Positions 46,771 through 56,226 of a DNA stretch of 64,000 nucleotides are shown one piece after another. The stretch lies in contig NZ_NRSM01000016.1 of assembly GCF_016584105.1 (NCBI RefSeq), forward strand, positions 1-64,000. The letters are read 5' to 3'. The position numbers and the translations under genes are program-made. The DNA is from Ectothiorhodospira shaposhnikovii (GTDB lineage Bacteria; Pseudomonadota; Gammaproteobacteria; Ectothiorhodospirales; Ectothiorhodospiraceae). The stretch's first letter is position 1, and each line of letters starts with the position of its first letter. The notes under the pieces are model-generated. The model was given only the letters and a program-made list of their open reading frames with translations, searched no databases and was not told the DNA's origin.

Positions 46771-47670
46771 ATGATCCCACCCCTCTCCAGTCCCGTCCTT
46801 CCACCCACCGCCAGACCCGCCAATCCGGTGCCATCAGCGCCGCCGGACGGGGAGGCCGCCGCTGTCCTGGCCGACAAGGAAACCCGACTCAATGAACATC
46901 AGGACTATCGCATCATCCGGCAGGTTCTGCTGCAGGAGAAGCCAAAAGTCGACACCGAACCCCCGTCACCCCGGTCATCTGCCGCCCCTGTCGACCCGCC
47001 GGCGCCGGAAGCGGCATCTGGCCGTGGCATGGATATCCAGCGGCAGCAATGGGGTGTCTCCCGTCTGGAGGTGACGATCCGTGGCGCCGAGATCGGGGAG
47101 GCCGCCCGTATCCGCTTCGAGTCCGTGCGCATGGAGCGTCTGCAGGTCAGTCTGGGTGGGGAGCCACAGCAGGCCGACCCCTTGGTGCTGGATCTGGGGG
47201 GCGAGGGTATTGCCACCACCGGGGTGGATCGCGGCGTGCGCTTCGACATCACCGGCGACGGTCGGGAGGAGCAGGTCAGCTTCGTCACCGGCAACAGCTG
47301 GTTCCTGGCTCTGGACCGCAACGGCAACGGTATCATTGATGATGGTCGGGAACTGTTCGGAGATCAGCACGGTGCCGCTCACGGCTTTGAGGAGCTGGCC
47401 AGGTTTGATGACAACGGTGACGGCGTGATCAACGCCCAGGACAGTGTGTTCGAGCGTCTGCGGCTGTTCCAGATGGGGGCGGACGGGAGCCAGCGGCTCA
47501 AGACCCTGGACGAGGCCGGTGTTGCCGCCATTCATCTGGGTTACGCCCAGACCGCCCGGGCCCTGAATGCCTATGACGTGGTGGCCCAGCAGGGGGAGTT
47601 CGAGCGGACCGATGGCAGCAAGGGGGAGGCTTCCGACGTGCTCTTGGGCTATCGTGATCTGACCGCCTGA
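46771..47670 (+). CDS. EF-hand/dockerin-like calcium-binding protein
   Basis: The 299-residue protein has a low-complexity Pro/Ala N-terminus (about 1-95) and a C-terminal domain with two calcium-loop motifs: DRNGNGIIDDGRELFGD and DDNGDGVINAQD, each with the D-x-[DN]-x-[DN]-G spacing. LDLGGEGIATTGVDRGVRFDITGDG before them is typical of hemolysin-type calcium-binding relatives. No signal peptide is visible. The role is unknown. It lies between the TnpB element and rdgB, facing rdgB. The frame also permits a GTG at 46762. Confidence 0.7.
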   Translation: MIPPLSSPVLPPTARPANPVPSAPPDGEAAAVLADKETRLNEHQDYRIIRQVLLQEKPKVDTEPPSPRSSAAPVDPPAPEAASGRGMDIQRQQWGVSRLEVTIRGAEIGEAARIRFESVRMERLQVSLGGEPQQADPLVLDLGGEGIATTGVDRGVRFDITGDGREEQVSFVTGNSWFLALDRNGNGIIDDGRELFGDQHGAAHGFEELARFDDNGDGVINAQDSVFERLRLFQMGADGSQRLKTLDEAGVAAIHLGYAQTARALNAYDVVAQQGEFERTDGSKGEASDVLLGYRDLTA

Positions 47671-47743
47671 GGGAAACACTGATCAAGCCATCGCCGCCGC
47701 TCCCCGTAAGGATGCAGGTCCGACAGGTTCTCCGCGGATGCCC

Positions 47744-48337
47744 CTACCGCGACCCGCCCAGACGCGTCAGCAGCGAGGTGAGCGCCTGACCCCGATGACT
47801 GCGCCGGTTCTTTTCCTCGGCGCTGATCTGTGCCGCCGTCAGTCCCAGCTCCGGCACCAGGAACACCGGGTCGTAGCCGTGTCCGCCATCTCCCGCCGGT
47901 CGCAGGGCCACGGCCCCCTCCCAGGTCCCCTCACAGATGATCGGAGAGGGATCCCGGGCATGGCGCAGAAAGGCGATGACGCAGCGAAAGCGAGCGGTGC
48001 GCCGATCCTCCGGAACTCCTTTCAGGGCTTCCAGTAGCTTGCCATTGTTCTGCTCTGCATCGGCACCGGGGCCGGCATAACGGGCCGAGTAGATCCCGGG
48101 CACCCCGTCCAGGGCATCCACTTCGATTCCCGAGTCATCGGCCATGGCCGGCAAACCGGTCTGTTCGGCGGCATTGCGGGCCTTGAGGATGGCATTTTCC
48201 ACAAAGCTCAGTCCGGTTTCCTCGGCTTCCCTGACCTGGAAATCGGACTGGGGCAGGACCTCATGGCCGCTGCCGGCCAGCAGATCCGAAAATTCCCTGA
48301 CCTTGCCGGTATTGCCGGTGGCGAGCACGATTTTCAT
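47744..48337 (-). CDS. rdgB: RdgB/HAM1 non-canonical purine NTP pyrophosphatase
   Basis: RdgB hydrolyses dITP, dHAPTP and XTP, keeping deaminated purines out of DNA. The 197-residue protein starts KIVLATGNTGKVREF and has MADDSGIEVDALDG, AEQNNGKLLEAL and the late GYDPVFLVPELG and RSHRGQAL motifs. It follows rph on the same strand, as in many gammaproteobacteria, with a hairpin between. Confidence 0.95.
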   Translation of the reverse strand: MKIVLATGNTGKVREFSDLLAGSGHEVLPQSDFQVREAEETGLSFVENAILKARNAAEQTGLPAMADDSGIEVDALDGVPGIYSARYAGPGADAEQNNGKLLEALKGVPEDRRTARFRCVIAFLRHARDPSPIICEGTWEGAVALRPAGDGGHGYDPVFLVPELGLTAAQISAEEKNRRSHRGQALTSLLTRLGGSR

Positions 48338-48397
48338 TCTTGGCTCCGAAACGCGATACGGTGGGGGTTGTCAGTGGTCCTTCGCGGCCGAGGGCCG

Positions 48398-48425
48398 CTC
48401 CCGCGGGTGCTCATACCCGCGGGAG
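48398..48425. repeat. Intergenic inverted repeat between rph and rdgB
   Basis: CTCCCGCGGGT and ACCCGCGGGAG form a perfect 11-bp stem with a 6-base loop. No T run follows on either strand. It may be a processing or stabilising hairpin in an rph-rdgB transcript. Confidence 0.6.
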
Positions 48426-48449
48426 GCTTGATGAGTCCTTTGGGTGGAA

Positions 48450-49166
48450 TCAGTTGCCCAGCGCGGCCTGCTGGGCCTGGATGATCTCGGCGATCCCCTT
48501 GCGGGCCAGGGCCAGCATGCTGTCCAGTTCCTCGCCCCGGAAGGCATGGCCCTCCGCCGTGCCCTGGATCTCGATGAACCCGCCGGCCTCGTTCATGACC
48601 ACGTTCATGTCCGTTTCGGCATCGGAATCCTCCAGATAGTCCAGGTCCAGCACCGGCACGCCCTTGTAAATCCCCACGGAGACCGCCGCCACACTGCCGA
48701 ACATGGGGTCCCGCTTGATCTGTCCCCGGGCCTTGAGGCTGGAGATGGCATCGCACAGGGCCACGTAGCCGCCGCTGATGGAGGCCGTGCGGGTACCGCC
48801 GTCGGCCTGGATGACATCGCAGTCCACGGTGATCTGGCGCTCGCCCATCCCCTCCAGATTCACCGCCGCCCGCAGGCTGCGACCGATCAGGCGCTGGATC
48901 TCCAGGGTGCGCCCACCCTGTTTGCCTCGGGCCGCCTCCCGGCCCATGCGCTCATGGGTGGCGCGAGGCAGCATGCCGTATTCGGCCGTCACCCAGCCCC
49001 GGCCCTTGCCCTTCAGGAACGGCGGCACCCGCTCATCCACGGTGGCGGTACAGATCACCCGGGTATCGCCGTATTCCACCAGCACGGACCCTTCCGCATG
49101 CCGGGTGAACCCGCGGGTGAAACGGATGGGGCGAAGCTGGTCCGGGGCACGGCCGCTGGGTCGCAT
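48450..49166 (-). CDS. rph: Ribonuclease PH
   Basis: RNase PH trims tRNA 3' ends by phosphorolysis. The 238-residue protein starts [14 protein letters not shown] and has [40 protein letters not shown] divided by family motifs, [16 protein letters not shown] and the C-terminal [14 protein letters not shown]. Length and motifs are normal. In relatives it is divergently adjacent to yicC; here a 6-kb iron block separates them. Confidence 0.96.
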   Translation of the reverse strand: MRPSGRAPDQLRPIRFTRGFTRHAEGSVLVEYGDTRVICTATVDERVPPFLKGKGRGWVTAEYGMLPRATHERMGREAARGKQGGRTLEIQRLIGRSLRAAVNLEGMGERQITVDCDVIQADGGTRTASISGGYVALCDAISSLKARGQIKRDPMFGSVAAVSVGIYKGVPVLDLDYLEDSDAETDMNVVMNEAGGFIEIQGTAEGHAFRGEELDSMLALARKGIAEIIQAQQAALGN

Positions 49167-49199
49167 GGGGAACTCCTGAAATGGGCAAATGGCCGGGAA

Positions 49200-50855
49200 T
49201 TATACCCGTCCGGCCGCTCCCGATGTAGGCGCCGACCAAACGCCGTCTTCCATGCCGTTGTGTATCCGCTGAGTGGTGATCCGGGCCAGCCAGGCAAAGC
49301 ACAGTCCACCCACGGCGGCAGTCAGGTCTACGCCCAGGCTGGCCACGCTGGTATGTCCCCAAAGCCCCAGGGATGGCAGTATCCAGGCTAGCAGCGTGGT
49401 CAGTGGGATGGTCCAGGTCAAGATAGCCGCCAGCCAGAGCAGATGGATGGCGGCCCGGGCTGCACCCTGTCTGAAGGCCCAGGCGATACTGCCAAAAAAT
49501 ACGGCGTAGTAGACGTACTGATGCCAGGCGGCCAGATTGTCCACGTGCCCATGCAGCCACTTGGCAGCTGCTATGGTGAGGGAGATGCCGCAGACGCAAC
49601 CCAGGCATACACCCACCGTGCCGGAGGCCATCCATCGCGTATCACGACGCTGAGCGGGAGGGTGATCGCCCTTCGGCCCGTTTCTGCGGCGAGTTTCGAT
49701 CCACAGCAGGTTGCCGCTGTAAAACAGCCAGGCCCCCGCCAGGGCCAGCAGGAAGTAGGCCCACTGCACCGGTGTGCCGCCGAAGGTGCCGAAGTGCAGA
49801 GCAAAGAAGCTGCTGACGGTAGTGTGGGCTCCGTCCTGCTTGCCCGGCAGATAGTCCGTATTCAGCACTTCGCCGGTGTAGGGGTCGAGCGTCGCGAAAC
49901 CGCCCAGGGCCCGGGGGGAGATGGCGGTGGGGTCATGCCCCCACACCCGCACCATCGCCCGGGGTGTGGTAACTCCAATGTACTGCAACATGGTGGGTTC
50001 GAGGCTGGGGGAGACTGCCAGGGCCTGTGCCACCAGTTCGGCGGGCGGCAGCAGTTCGGATGGAGTGCGGGGGCTGGGTTGTTCCGGCGTCTCCCGGCGC
50101 ATCTCCCAGGCAGTGGAGAGCCGGCCGTCGTGGAAGAGCCTGTCCTGCAAATGGTAAATGCCATCGTGAAAGGCGAACACGGCGGCAGTTAGGACCATGA
50201 TGAGGTGGAACGGGAGGCTGATGATGCCTACCACATTGTGGCTGTCCAGCCACATGCGCTTGAGGTTCTGGCCGATGCGCAGGGCGAAAAAGTCTTTCAC
50301 CAGCGATGGCAGCAGGATGACCACCCCGGAGATCAATGCCAGGGCGTAGAGGGACACCACCACTCCCATGATCCAGCGATGCGGGTCGGTGTCCAGAGGC
50401 AGCCCCACCACACGGTGAAGGACGTCGATGAATTCGGCCAGTTGGGAGGGATGGACTTCCTCTATGTGTGCTGTGCCATCGGCATGGAAAGTAGCAGCGT
50501 AGTGACGGGCCGAGAGTTCGTCGTGGTCACCGGCGTCGGTGGGCCGTTCCCTCCAGGTCATCCGCTCCGGCCGGAGATCATCCTGTTCAAGATGAAGCTG
50601 GAAATTCCGGGCCGCCTTGGGGTGGTCCTCCAGGGTGCGGGCGATGAGGGTGGCGGCCTCGGACAGGGGGACGGCGACCATGTGCGCTGCGGGAGGTGAA
50701 GCCCAGCGGGCAAGTGGTTCTTTGAAGATGGTCAGTGCCCCGGCATAGAAGGTGATGAACAGGGCCATTCCTGTCAGGATGCCGGTCCAGGTATGCACCG
50801 TCTTATAGAGGCGGATGACATCGGAGCGTATCACTGTGTGTCCTTGATGAATCAT
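49200..50855 (-). CDS. PepSY-associated transmembrane protein (iron uptake)
   Basis: The 551-residue protein has a first membrane helix (TGILTGMALFITFYAGALTIF), a PepSY-type periplasmic region, further helices (GVVVSLYALALISGVVILLP; LPFHLIMVLTAAVFAF) and four C-terminal helices. It belongs to the PepSY-TM family, some members of which are linked to siderophore-iron reduction. The start at 50855 overlaps the preceding stop (ATGA). A truncated relative lies at 125-441. It forms an operon with two small membrane proteins. Confidence 0.85.
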   Translation of the reverse strand: MIHQGHTVIRSDVIRLYKTVHTWTGILTGMALFITFYAGALTIFKEPLARWASPPAAHMVAVPLSEAATLIARTLEDHPKAARNFQLHLEQDDLRPERMTWRERPTDAGDHDELSARHYAATFHADGTAHIEEVHPSQLAEFIDVLHRVVGLPLDTDPHRWIMGVVVSLYALALISGVVILLPSLVKDFFALRIGQNLKRMWLDSHNVVGIISLPFHLIMVLTAAVFAFHDGIYHLQDRLFHDGRLSTAWEMRRETPEQPSPRTPSELLPPAELVAQALAVSPSLEPTMLQYIGVTTPRAMVRVWGHDPTAISPRALGGFATLDPYTGEVLNTDYLPGKQDGAHTTVSSFFALHFGTFGGTPVQWAYFLLALAGAWLFYSGNLLWIETRRRNGPKGDHPPAQRRDTRWMASGTVGVCLGCVCGISLTIAAAKWLHGHVDNLAAWHQYVYYAVFFGSIAWAFRQGAARAAIHLLWLAAILTWTIPLTTLLAWILPSLGLWGHTSVASLGVDLTAAVGGLCFAWLARITTQRIHNGMEDGVWSAPTSGAAGRV

Positions 50856-51136
50856 GGATGCCCGGCTACGGCGAGACCGCCGAAGACCAGCAGATTGGCC
50901 ACGCCCAGCCACAGCCAGGCCCTTGCGCCGCTCTGGAAGAGAAAGCAGAGGCTCAGGGTGCCCAGCCACACCGGCGGTACCATCCACATGGCGAGTTGGG
51001 CCTGGATGCTCAGTGCCAGACCGGGGGTGAAGTGGATCATCAGGCCGCTGCAGCCCAGAGCCAGCCCCAAGCCCAGCAGGGTGCCGGCCAGTATTTTGGT
51101 GAGCCAGTCCCGTTGCAGGTGGGAGGTTGTCTTCAT
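50852..51136 (-). CDS. DUF3649-like small membrane protein
   Basis: The 94-residue protein has three hydrophobic segments: ILAGTLLGLGLALGCSGLM, LAMWMVPPVWLGTLSLCFLF and AWLWLGVANLLVFGGLAV. Size and position between a TonB receptor and a PepSY protein match DUF3649. I chose the ATG at 51136, one base after the preceding stop; a longer frame overlaps the neighbour. Confidence 0.65.
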   Translation of the reverse strand: MKTTSHLQRDWLTKILAGTLLGLGLALGCSGLMIHFTPGLALSIQAQLAMWMVPPVWLGTLSLCFLFQSGARAWLWLGVANLLVFGGLAVAGHP

Positions 51137-51137
51137 G

Positions 51138-51410
51138 TCAGGCCTTTCTATGCAGGGAGAAAAGGACACCCAGACCCGGACAGAGCAGGAACACCAGCAT
51201 CACCCATATGCCCCAGGTAAAGACGGCCGCCAAGGGTTGCATTGCCTGCCATGGCAGGATCAGGCCGGCTATCATCAGAAAGCCCCCCGTCAGACGGGCC
51301 GGCATGGGGTGCCATGGAACGTCCAGCCAGCGCTGGTTGGGCGAGGTCAGATAGAGGCTGATACTTCCGGCTGTTGCCAGCAGTAGCCCTAGGGCAAGGT
51401 ATGTGTTCAT
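51138..51410 (-). CDS. Small membrane protein, DUF3325-like position
   Basis: The 90-residue protein has three predicted helices (LALGLLLATAGSISLYL, LTGGFLMIAGLILPW, FTWGIWVMLVFLLCPGLGVLF). It lacks the MDRHHRQ block of the DUF3325 protein at 438-767, so membership in that family is weak and rests mainly on size and context. It is the first gene of the minus-strand operon. Confidence 0.55.
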   Translation of the reverse strand: MNTYLALGLLLATAGSISLYLTSPNQRWLDVPWHPMPARLTGGFLMIAGLILPWQAMQPLAAVFTWGIWVMLVFLLCPGLGVLFSLHRKA

Positions 51411-51815
51411 GGGAAGGGGGTCTTTAACGTGTCAGCACCCTGGACCGGACTGGAGCCGTTTATTCCGCGCACGGGGGGCGCTCATTTCCACCGCATTCGG
51501 GACTTTGCCGCTTAAAGTGTCCACTCGGCAGCTGTCACGACAATTCTCCGGGATTACGGTCAGCACGGCGCTTTTGATGTGGATAATAAAAATATTTCTC
51601 ATTCTATTTGCGTTGAGGGGGGGCGACAAGAGGGGGGCGCAAAGTTTCATCGGAGGACCTTGAGCTGATCCTGTCCATCTTCCGGGAGAATGCCTCTGTC
51701 GGAGCAACCTACGCCCCGTAGCCCTTTCGCTGATCCCTTCTGGAAATTATCCTCTGGTTTGGTCAACAATTGTTCGGAGGCGCAGTCCTGTTGATATGTC
51801 GGGTGAACCGGCAGG
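51411..51815. other. Divergent regulatory region of the iron block
   Basis: This 405-base stretch lies between the small membrane gene and the TonB receptor. It contains a candidate Fur box at 51582-51600 in an AT-rich patch. Apart from that I see no gene. Confidence 0.5.
51582..51600. promoter_or_regulatory. Candidate Fur box
   Basis: GATAATAAAAATATTTCTC matches the 19-base Fur consensus GATAATGATAATCATTATC at 14 positions. It lies between two divergent iron-uptake transcripts and could control both. The match is my own count; binding is inferred. Confidence 0.5.
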
Positions 51816-53966
51816 GTGTTACCGACGAGCAGAGCCACCAGGATGGGATGTTTCATGGGTCGATCATTGACGGGGTCTGTAGATATTCACGCTGGGGCAA
51901 CAGAGGGGGGGGGCATCCTCCATTCCGTCGAGTTTCATGGACCTTTTGAGGGGCGATTTCGGCCGGTCTGGAGCCGCCATCGCAAAGGTCGATCCCTTGT
52001 TTGGCAGGTTTCATCCCGCAAACCTTACGGCCATTGTTGGTACCGGTGGTTTTGCGTTGGCTTCGGAGCACTGTTGGTCGGGGCAAGTCTGCCTGCGATC
52101 GGGAATGATCTCCTCTCCCTGGAACAGGACTATTTCATGGACTTGCCGGTGGCCCTCACGGCCACACGTTTGCAGCAGCCTCTGATCGAAGCGCCTGCGT
52201 CGGTCACCGTGATTGACCGACAGTGGCTGGAAAGGAGTCAGGCGCGCAGTCTGGCGGATGTGCTCAGAATGGTGCCGGGTTTCCTGGTGGGGGGTGAGAA
52301 CGGAAACCGTCCGGTCATCACTTACCACGGACTGGGGGAACAGTTTGCGCGCCAAATGCAGGTGCTGGTGGATGGCCGGTCGATCTATGCGCCTACCAAC
52401 GGCGGTGCCCAATGGGGCAGCCTGGGGTTGAGCCCGGATGATATTGAGCGCATTGAGGTGATCCGGGGGCCCAATTCAGCCAGCTATGGCTCCAATGCCT
52501 TTTTTGCCATCGTCAATATCCTGACCCGTCATCCGGCCGAAACCCAGGGACAGCAGATGGTCTTCCGTTTGGGTTCCCAGGGTGTCCGGGATCTGAGGAT
52601 GCGTCATGGGGGGGGCACGCCCAACGCCGCCTACAGGTTGACCTATAACCGCCAGGAGGATGATGGGTTCCGCCACAAGAATGACCAGCGGCAGTTGGAC
52701 AACCTGGGTGCGCGAATTGACTGGATGCCCGCATCGGGCATCACACTGGTGACGCATCTGGGCATTGACCAGACACGCAAGGGGGTTGATGGCGCCGTGG
52801 GCCTCGCCAATCCCCCGCGGACTTTCGAGCGCCAGGCAGGGCATGTGCATCTGGAATTGCAAAACAGCCGCGACCCCGACGCCACTTACCGGTTGCAATA
52901 CTACTATCAGCACAACGCGATAACTGACCAATACACGGTCCAGGATTTACAGGGGAATCCTTTTTTCATCAATCGCGACTCCGGTTCCAGACGACATGAC
53001 CTGGAACTGGAATCGCATCTTAGGACTTCCAGGGATACCCGCCTGGTCTGGGGTATGGGGGCGCGGCAGGACAGCGCTGAATCCCCCTTTTTCTTTTCCG
53101 GTCTGGGCTGGACTCATAATCGACTTTATCGCGCATTTGCAAATCTGGAGTGGTCGCCCGACCCGCGTTGGTTAATGAATCTGGGCGGCATGTACGAGTA
53201 TAACGACATCACCGGAGATGACTTGATGCCTCGGGCGGCGCTGATTTACATGCCCGATGCATTCCACAGTTTCCGGCTGGTGGCCTCCAGGGCGATCCGC
53301 ACCCCGAGCCTGGTGGAAGAAAGGATCCGGACCGTCGATGGCGCCATCGTTTCCGTCAGCGGCCTGGCGCCCGAGGTGATCCAGTCCCTGGAACTGGGAT
53401 ATCACGGCCATTGGGCCGATGGACGCCTGGAGGCAGACATCAAGCTGTTCCGGAACAGGTTGCAGGATTTGATCAGGGTCCCTTACGAGGTGCTGTATGG
53501 TATAGAACCGACTGGAGAATTCGCCAATGTCGGCGATCTGACCCTGAAGGGCATCGAGACCCAGGTAACATACCGGCCCGGTTCGCGCGTATGGTTGCAT
53601 GGCGGCCTGTCGCTGTTGTCCGCCCGCAGCGACAACCGGGAATCCCGTCTGCAGGCTGAGTCGGTACCGTCTCATATCCTCAACCTTGCCCTGTCGTACT
53701 CACCGGTGGAGCCCTGGCTCCTGACCGCCGAGTATTACCATTATGACTCGGTCCGGTGGGTCGATGACCCGACCGGCCCCGCCACCGATGCCGGTGACGG
53801 CTTTCTGGACCTGCATCTACGTCGTGATCTGGGCCCCCGGGTACAGGCAGCCCTGTCTCTGACCGATGTGCTGGCGCGAGGTTACGATACCCGCCCGCAA
53901 GGTTCGCTGATCAAGCCGAACCGTCGCAGCACCGAGGCCTATGTCAGCCTCCGGGTGGATTTCTGA
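51816..53966 (+). CDS. TonB-dependent outer-membrane receptor
   Basis: The plug domain (VALTATRLQQPLIEAPASVTVIDRQWLER is its start; LADVLRMVPGFLVGG, IERIEVIRGPNSASYGSNAF) and a long beta-barrel ending in Phe (EAYVSLRVDF) define a TonB-dependent receptor. The ligand is unknown; siderophore or haem is likely from the PepSY neighbours. The start is uncertain: a hydrophobic signal-like stretch (CVGFGALLVGASLPAIG) lies about 85 residues in, and the frame holds no good start codon just before it. ATGs at 51816, 51843 and 51855 are all possible. Confidence 0.85.
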   Translation: MLPTSRATRMGCFMGRSLTGSVDIHAGATEGGGILHSVEFHGPFEGRFRPVWSRHRKGRSLVWQVSSRKPYGHCWYRWFCVGFGALLVGASLPAIGNDLLSLEQDYFMDLPVALTATRLQQPLIEAPASVTVIDRQWLERSQARSLADVLRMVPGFLVGGENGNRPVITYHGLGEQFARQMQVLVDGRSIYAPTNGGAQWGSLGLSPDDIERIEVIRGPNSASYGSNAFFAIVNILTRHPAETQGQQMVFRLGSQGVRDLRMRHGGGTPNAAYRLTYNRQEDDGFRHKNDQRQLDNLGARIDWMPASGITLVTHLGIDQTRKGVDGAVGLANPPRTFERQAGHVHLELQNSRDPDATYRLQYYYQHNAITDQYTVQDLQGNPFFINRDSGSRRHDLELESHLRTSRDTRLVWGMGARQDSAESPFFFSGLGWTHNRLYRAFANLEWSPDPRWLMNLGGMYEYNDITGDDLMPRAALIYMPDAFHSFRLVASRAIRTPSLVEERIRTVDGAIVSVSGLAPEVIQSLELGYHGHWADGRLEADIKLFRNRLQDLIRVPYEVLYGIEPTGEFANVGDLTLKGIETQVTYRPGSRVWLHGGLSLLSARSDNRESRLQAESVPSHILNLALSYSPVEPWLLTAEYYHYDSVRWVDDPTGPATDAGDGFLDLHLRRDLGPRVQAALSLTDVLARGYDTRPQGSLIKPNRRSTEAYVSLRVDF

Positions 53967-53993
53967 TATCTCCATGATCAGGAGCTGGACGAC

Positions 53994-55241
53994 ATGACTG
54001 CAGATGTGGTGATCATCGGCGCCGGACTCTCCGGCCTGGCCTGCGCGCTGACCCTGTGTGAACAGGGGCGTGAGCCGCTGATCCTGGAGGCCGCCGATGG
54101 GGTCGGCGGCCGCATCCGCACCGACTACCAGGGGGGCTATCTGCTGGATCGGGGCTTCCAGGTGTTGCAGACCTGGTATCCGGAAGCGCGGCGCTTTCTG
54201 GACTACGGGGCCCTGGAGCTCAAGCCCTTCCATACCGGGGCTTTGGTGAGGATCCATGGGCGCACCCACCGGGTGAGCGATGTCTGGCGGCAGCCTTCCA
54301 GACTGCCGGAGATGCTCTGGTCGCCGGTGGGGCATCTGCCGGACAAGCTGCATCTTTTGCACCTGCGCCGTCGCTGTCTGCGGGGCGACCTGCGTGAGCT
54401 GTATCATCGTCATGAGCGCCATGCCCTGACCCATCTGCGGGAAATGGGGTTTTCCGAACGCATCATCGAACGGTTTTTCAAGCCCTTTTTCAGCGGCGTG
54501 TTCTTCGAGCCGGAGCTGGAGGTGTCTTCCCGGGCCTTCGAGTTCGTGTTCCGGGCCTTTGCCCTGGGAGATACCGCCTTGCCCGCCCGGGGTATGGAGC
54601 AGATTCCACGGCAACTGGCCCAGCGCCTGCCCGTGGGCACGATCCGGCTCGACACCCGGGTGGATCGGATCGAGGGTAACCGGGTCTTTCCGGTCGCCGG
54701 CGAACCATTGCAGGCCCGTCACATCGTCGTGGCCACCGACGGCCCCGAGGCCGCCCGTCTGCTGGGTCTGGAGGCATCGGAGCCGGTGCCTACCCGAGGG
54801 ACCACCTGCGTTCATTTTGCCACCGGACAGGCGCCTTTCGAGGGCGCCTACCTGATGCTCAATGGGGAGGGGCATGGCATCGTCAACAGCGTGCTGTGTC
54901 CCTCCGAGCTGTCCTCCCATTACGCCCCGGTCGGACGTGCCCTGGTGACCGTGAATGTGCATGGCGCCGAACACGATCCGGAAGTCCTGGAGAGTGATAT
55001 CCGTCGCCAGCTGACGGACTGGTTCGGCGCCGATGTCAGTCAATGGGAGCGCCTCGCCTGCTATCGACTGCCCCACGCCCTGCCGGTCCAGGCACCGCAG
55101 GTTCCCTGGCCGGGCGAGGTCCCGCTGCGCCACGGCGAGCACCTGTGGTCCTGCAGCGAACTTGGGGCGGCCCCGTCGATCCAGTGGGCGCTGCACCTGG
55201 GGCGTCGCGCCGGCGAGGAAATCGCGGCTGCCGGAGACTGA
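53994..55241 (+). CDS. FAD-dependent oxidoreductase (amine oxidase/phytoene desaturase-like)
   Basis: The 415-residue protein has the dinucleotide-binding motif ADVVIIGAGLSGLACAL (4-20) and GGRIRTDYQGGYLLDRGFQV, the second FAD motif of amine-oxidase-like flavoproteins. A late LPHALPV and HLWSCSELGAAPSIQWAL are typical of the FAD-binding end. It follows the receptor after 27 bases and could be co-transcribed. Substrate is unknown; a role in carotenoid or siderophore chemistry is conceivable but not shown. Confidence 0.75.
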   Translation: MTADVVIIGAGLSGLACALTLCEQGREPLILEAADGVGGRIRTDYQGGYLLDRGFQVLQTWYPEARRFLDYGALELKPFHTGALVRIHGRTHRVSDVWRQPSRLPEMLWSPVGHLPDKLHLLHLRRRCLRGDLRELYHRHERHALTHLREMGFSERIIERFFKPFFSGVFFEPELEVSSRAFEFVFRAFALGDTALPARGMEQIPRQLAQRLPVGTIRLDTRVDRIEGNRVFPVAGEPLQARHIVVATDGPEAARLLGLEASEPVPTRGTTCVHFATGQAPFEGAYLMLNGEGHGIVNSVLCPSELSSHYAPVGRALVTVNVHGAEHDPEVLESDIRRQLTDWFGADVSQWERLACYRLPHALPVQAPQVPWPGEVPLRHGEHLWSCSELGAAPSIQWALHLGRRAGEEIAAAGD

Positions 55242-55314
55242 CACGGGACGCGGTCCGGGGGTGGGCATGAATGCGCTACAATCAACCCCACATTCGAGAC
55301 CGCAAGGACACCCC

Positions 55315-56181
55315 ATGATCCGCAGCATGACCGGATTCGCCCGTTGTGAATCCTCCGGCGATGTCGGCACCCTGGCCTGGGAACTGCGCAGCGTTAATCA
55401 CCGTTATCTGGACGTGAGCACCCGCCTGCCCGAGGAGCTGCGCTCCCTGGAGGGGCCGGTGCGCGAGCGGGTCACCGCCCGTCTGGGGCGGGGCAAGGTG
55501 GAGTGCACCCTTCGTTTTCGCAAGGCGGACAGTGCCGACAACACCCTGGAGATCAACGACGATCTGGCCAAGGAACTCATCACCACCGCGGTCAAGGTGG
55601 AGCACTGGATGATGAATGCCGCCCGCATGAGTGCCATGGAGATCCTGCGCTGGCCCGGGGTGGTGCGTCAGTCCGAACCCGACCTGCAGCCGGTGCATGC
55701 CGCCGCCCTGAGCCTTCTGGATCAGGCGCTGGAGGCACTGATCGACCATCGCGCCCGGGAAGGCGCCCATATCCATGGCCTGCTGGAAAGCCGCTGCCGG
55801 GCCATCGGCGAACAGGTGGCCCAGGTGCGCGCCCGTCGCCCGGAGGTGGTGACGGCCCTGAGAGAGCGCCTGCGCACCCGTATCGGTGAGCTGGGTGTGG
55901 ATCTGGAACCCGGACGTCTGGAGCAGGAGCTGGCCCTCCAGGCCCAAAAGCTGGACGTGGCCGAGGAGCTGGATCGTCTGGACGGCCATGTGAAGGAGGT
56001 CCTGGCCTGCCTGCGGCGGGACGAACCGGTCGGGCGGCGCCTGGACTTCCTCATGCAGGAGTTCAACCGGGAGGCCAATACCCTGGGCTCCAAGGCCAAT
56101 GACATGGAAACCACTCAGGCCTCGGTGGAACTGAAGGTGCTGATCGAACAGATGCGGGAGCAGATCCAGAACATCGAATGA
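55315..56181 (+). CDS. yicC: YicC family endoribonuclease
   Basis: The 288-residue protein begins MIRSMTGFARCES and ends RRLDFLMQEFNREANTLG, the two signature ends of YicC/YloC. Recent work describes YicC as an endoribonuclease acting on small RNA, such as RyhB. Its ATG lies deep in a longer frame that overlaps the previous gene; the conserved start decides it. Confidence 0.92.
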   Translation: MIRSMTGFARCESSGDVGTLAWELRSVNHRYLDVSTRLPEELRSLEGPVRERVTARLGRGKVECTLRFRKADSADNTLEINDDLAKELITTAVKVEHWMMNAARMSAMEILRWPGVVRQSEPDLQPVHAAALSLLDQALEALIDHRAREGAHIHGLLESRCRAIGEQVAQVRARRPEVVTALRERLRTRIGELGVDLEPGRLEQELALQAQKLDVAEELDRLDGHVKEVLACLRRDEPVGRRLDFLMQEFNREANTLGSKANDMETTQASVELKVLIEQMREQIQNIE

Positions 56182-56226
56182 GGTCCTGTCCCCATCCACG
56201 CCGCCCGATGCCGACCCGCCACCCCC

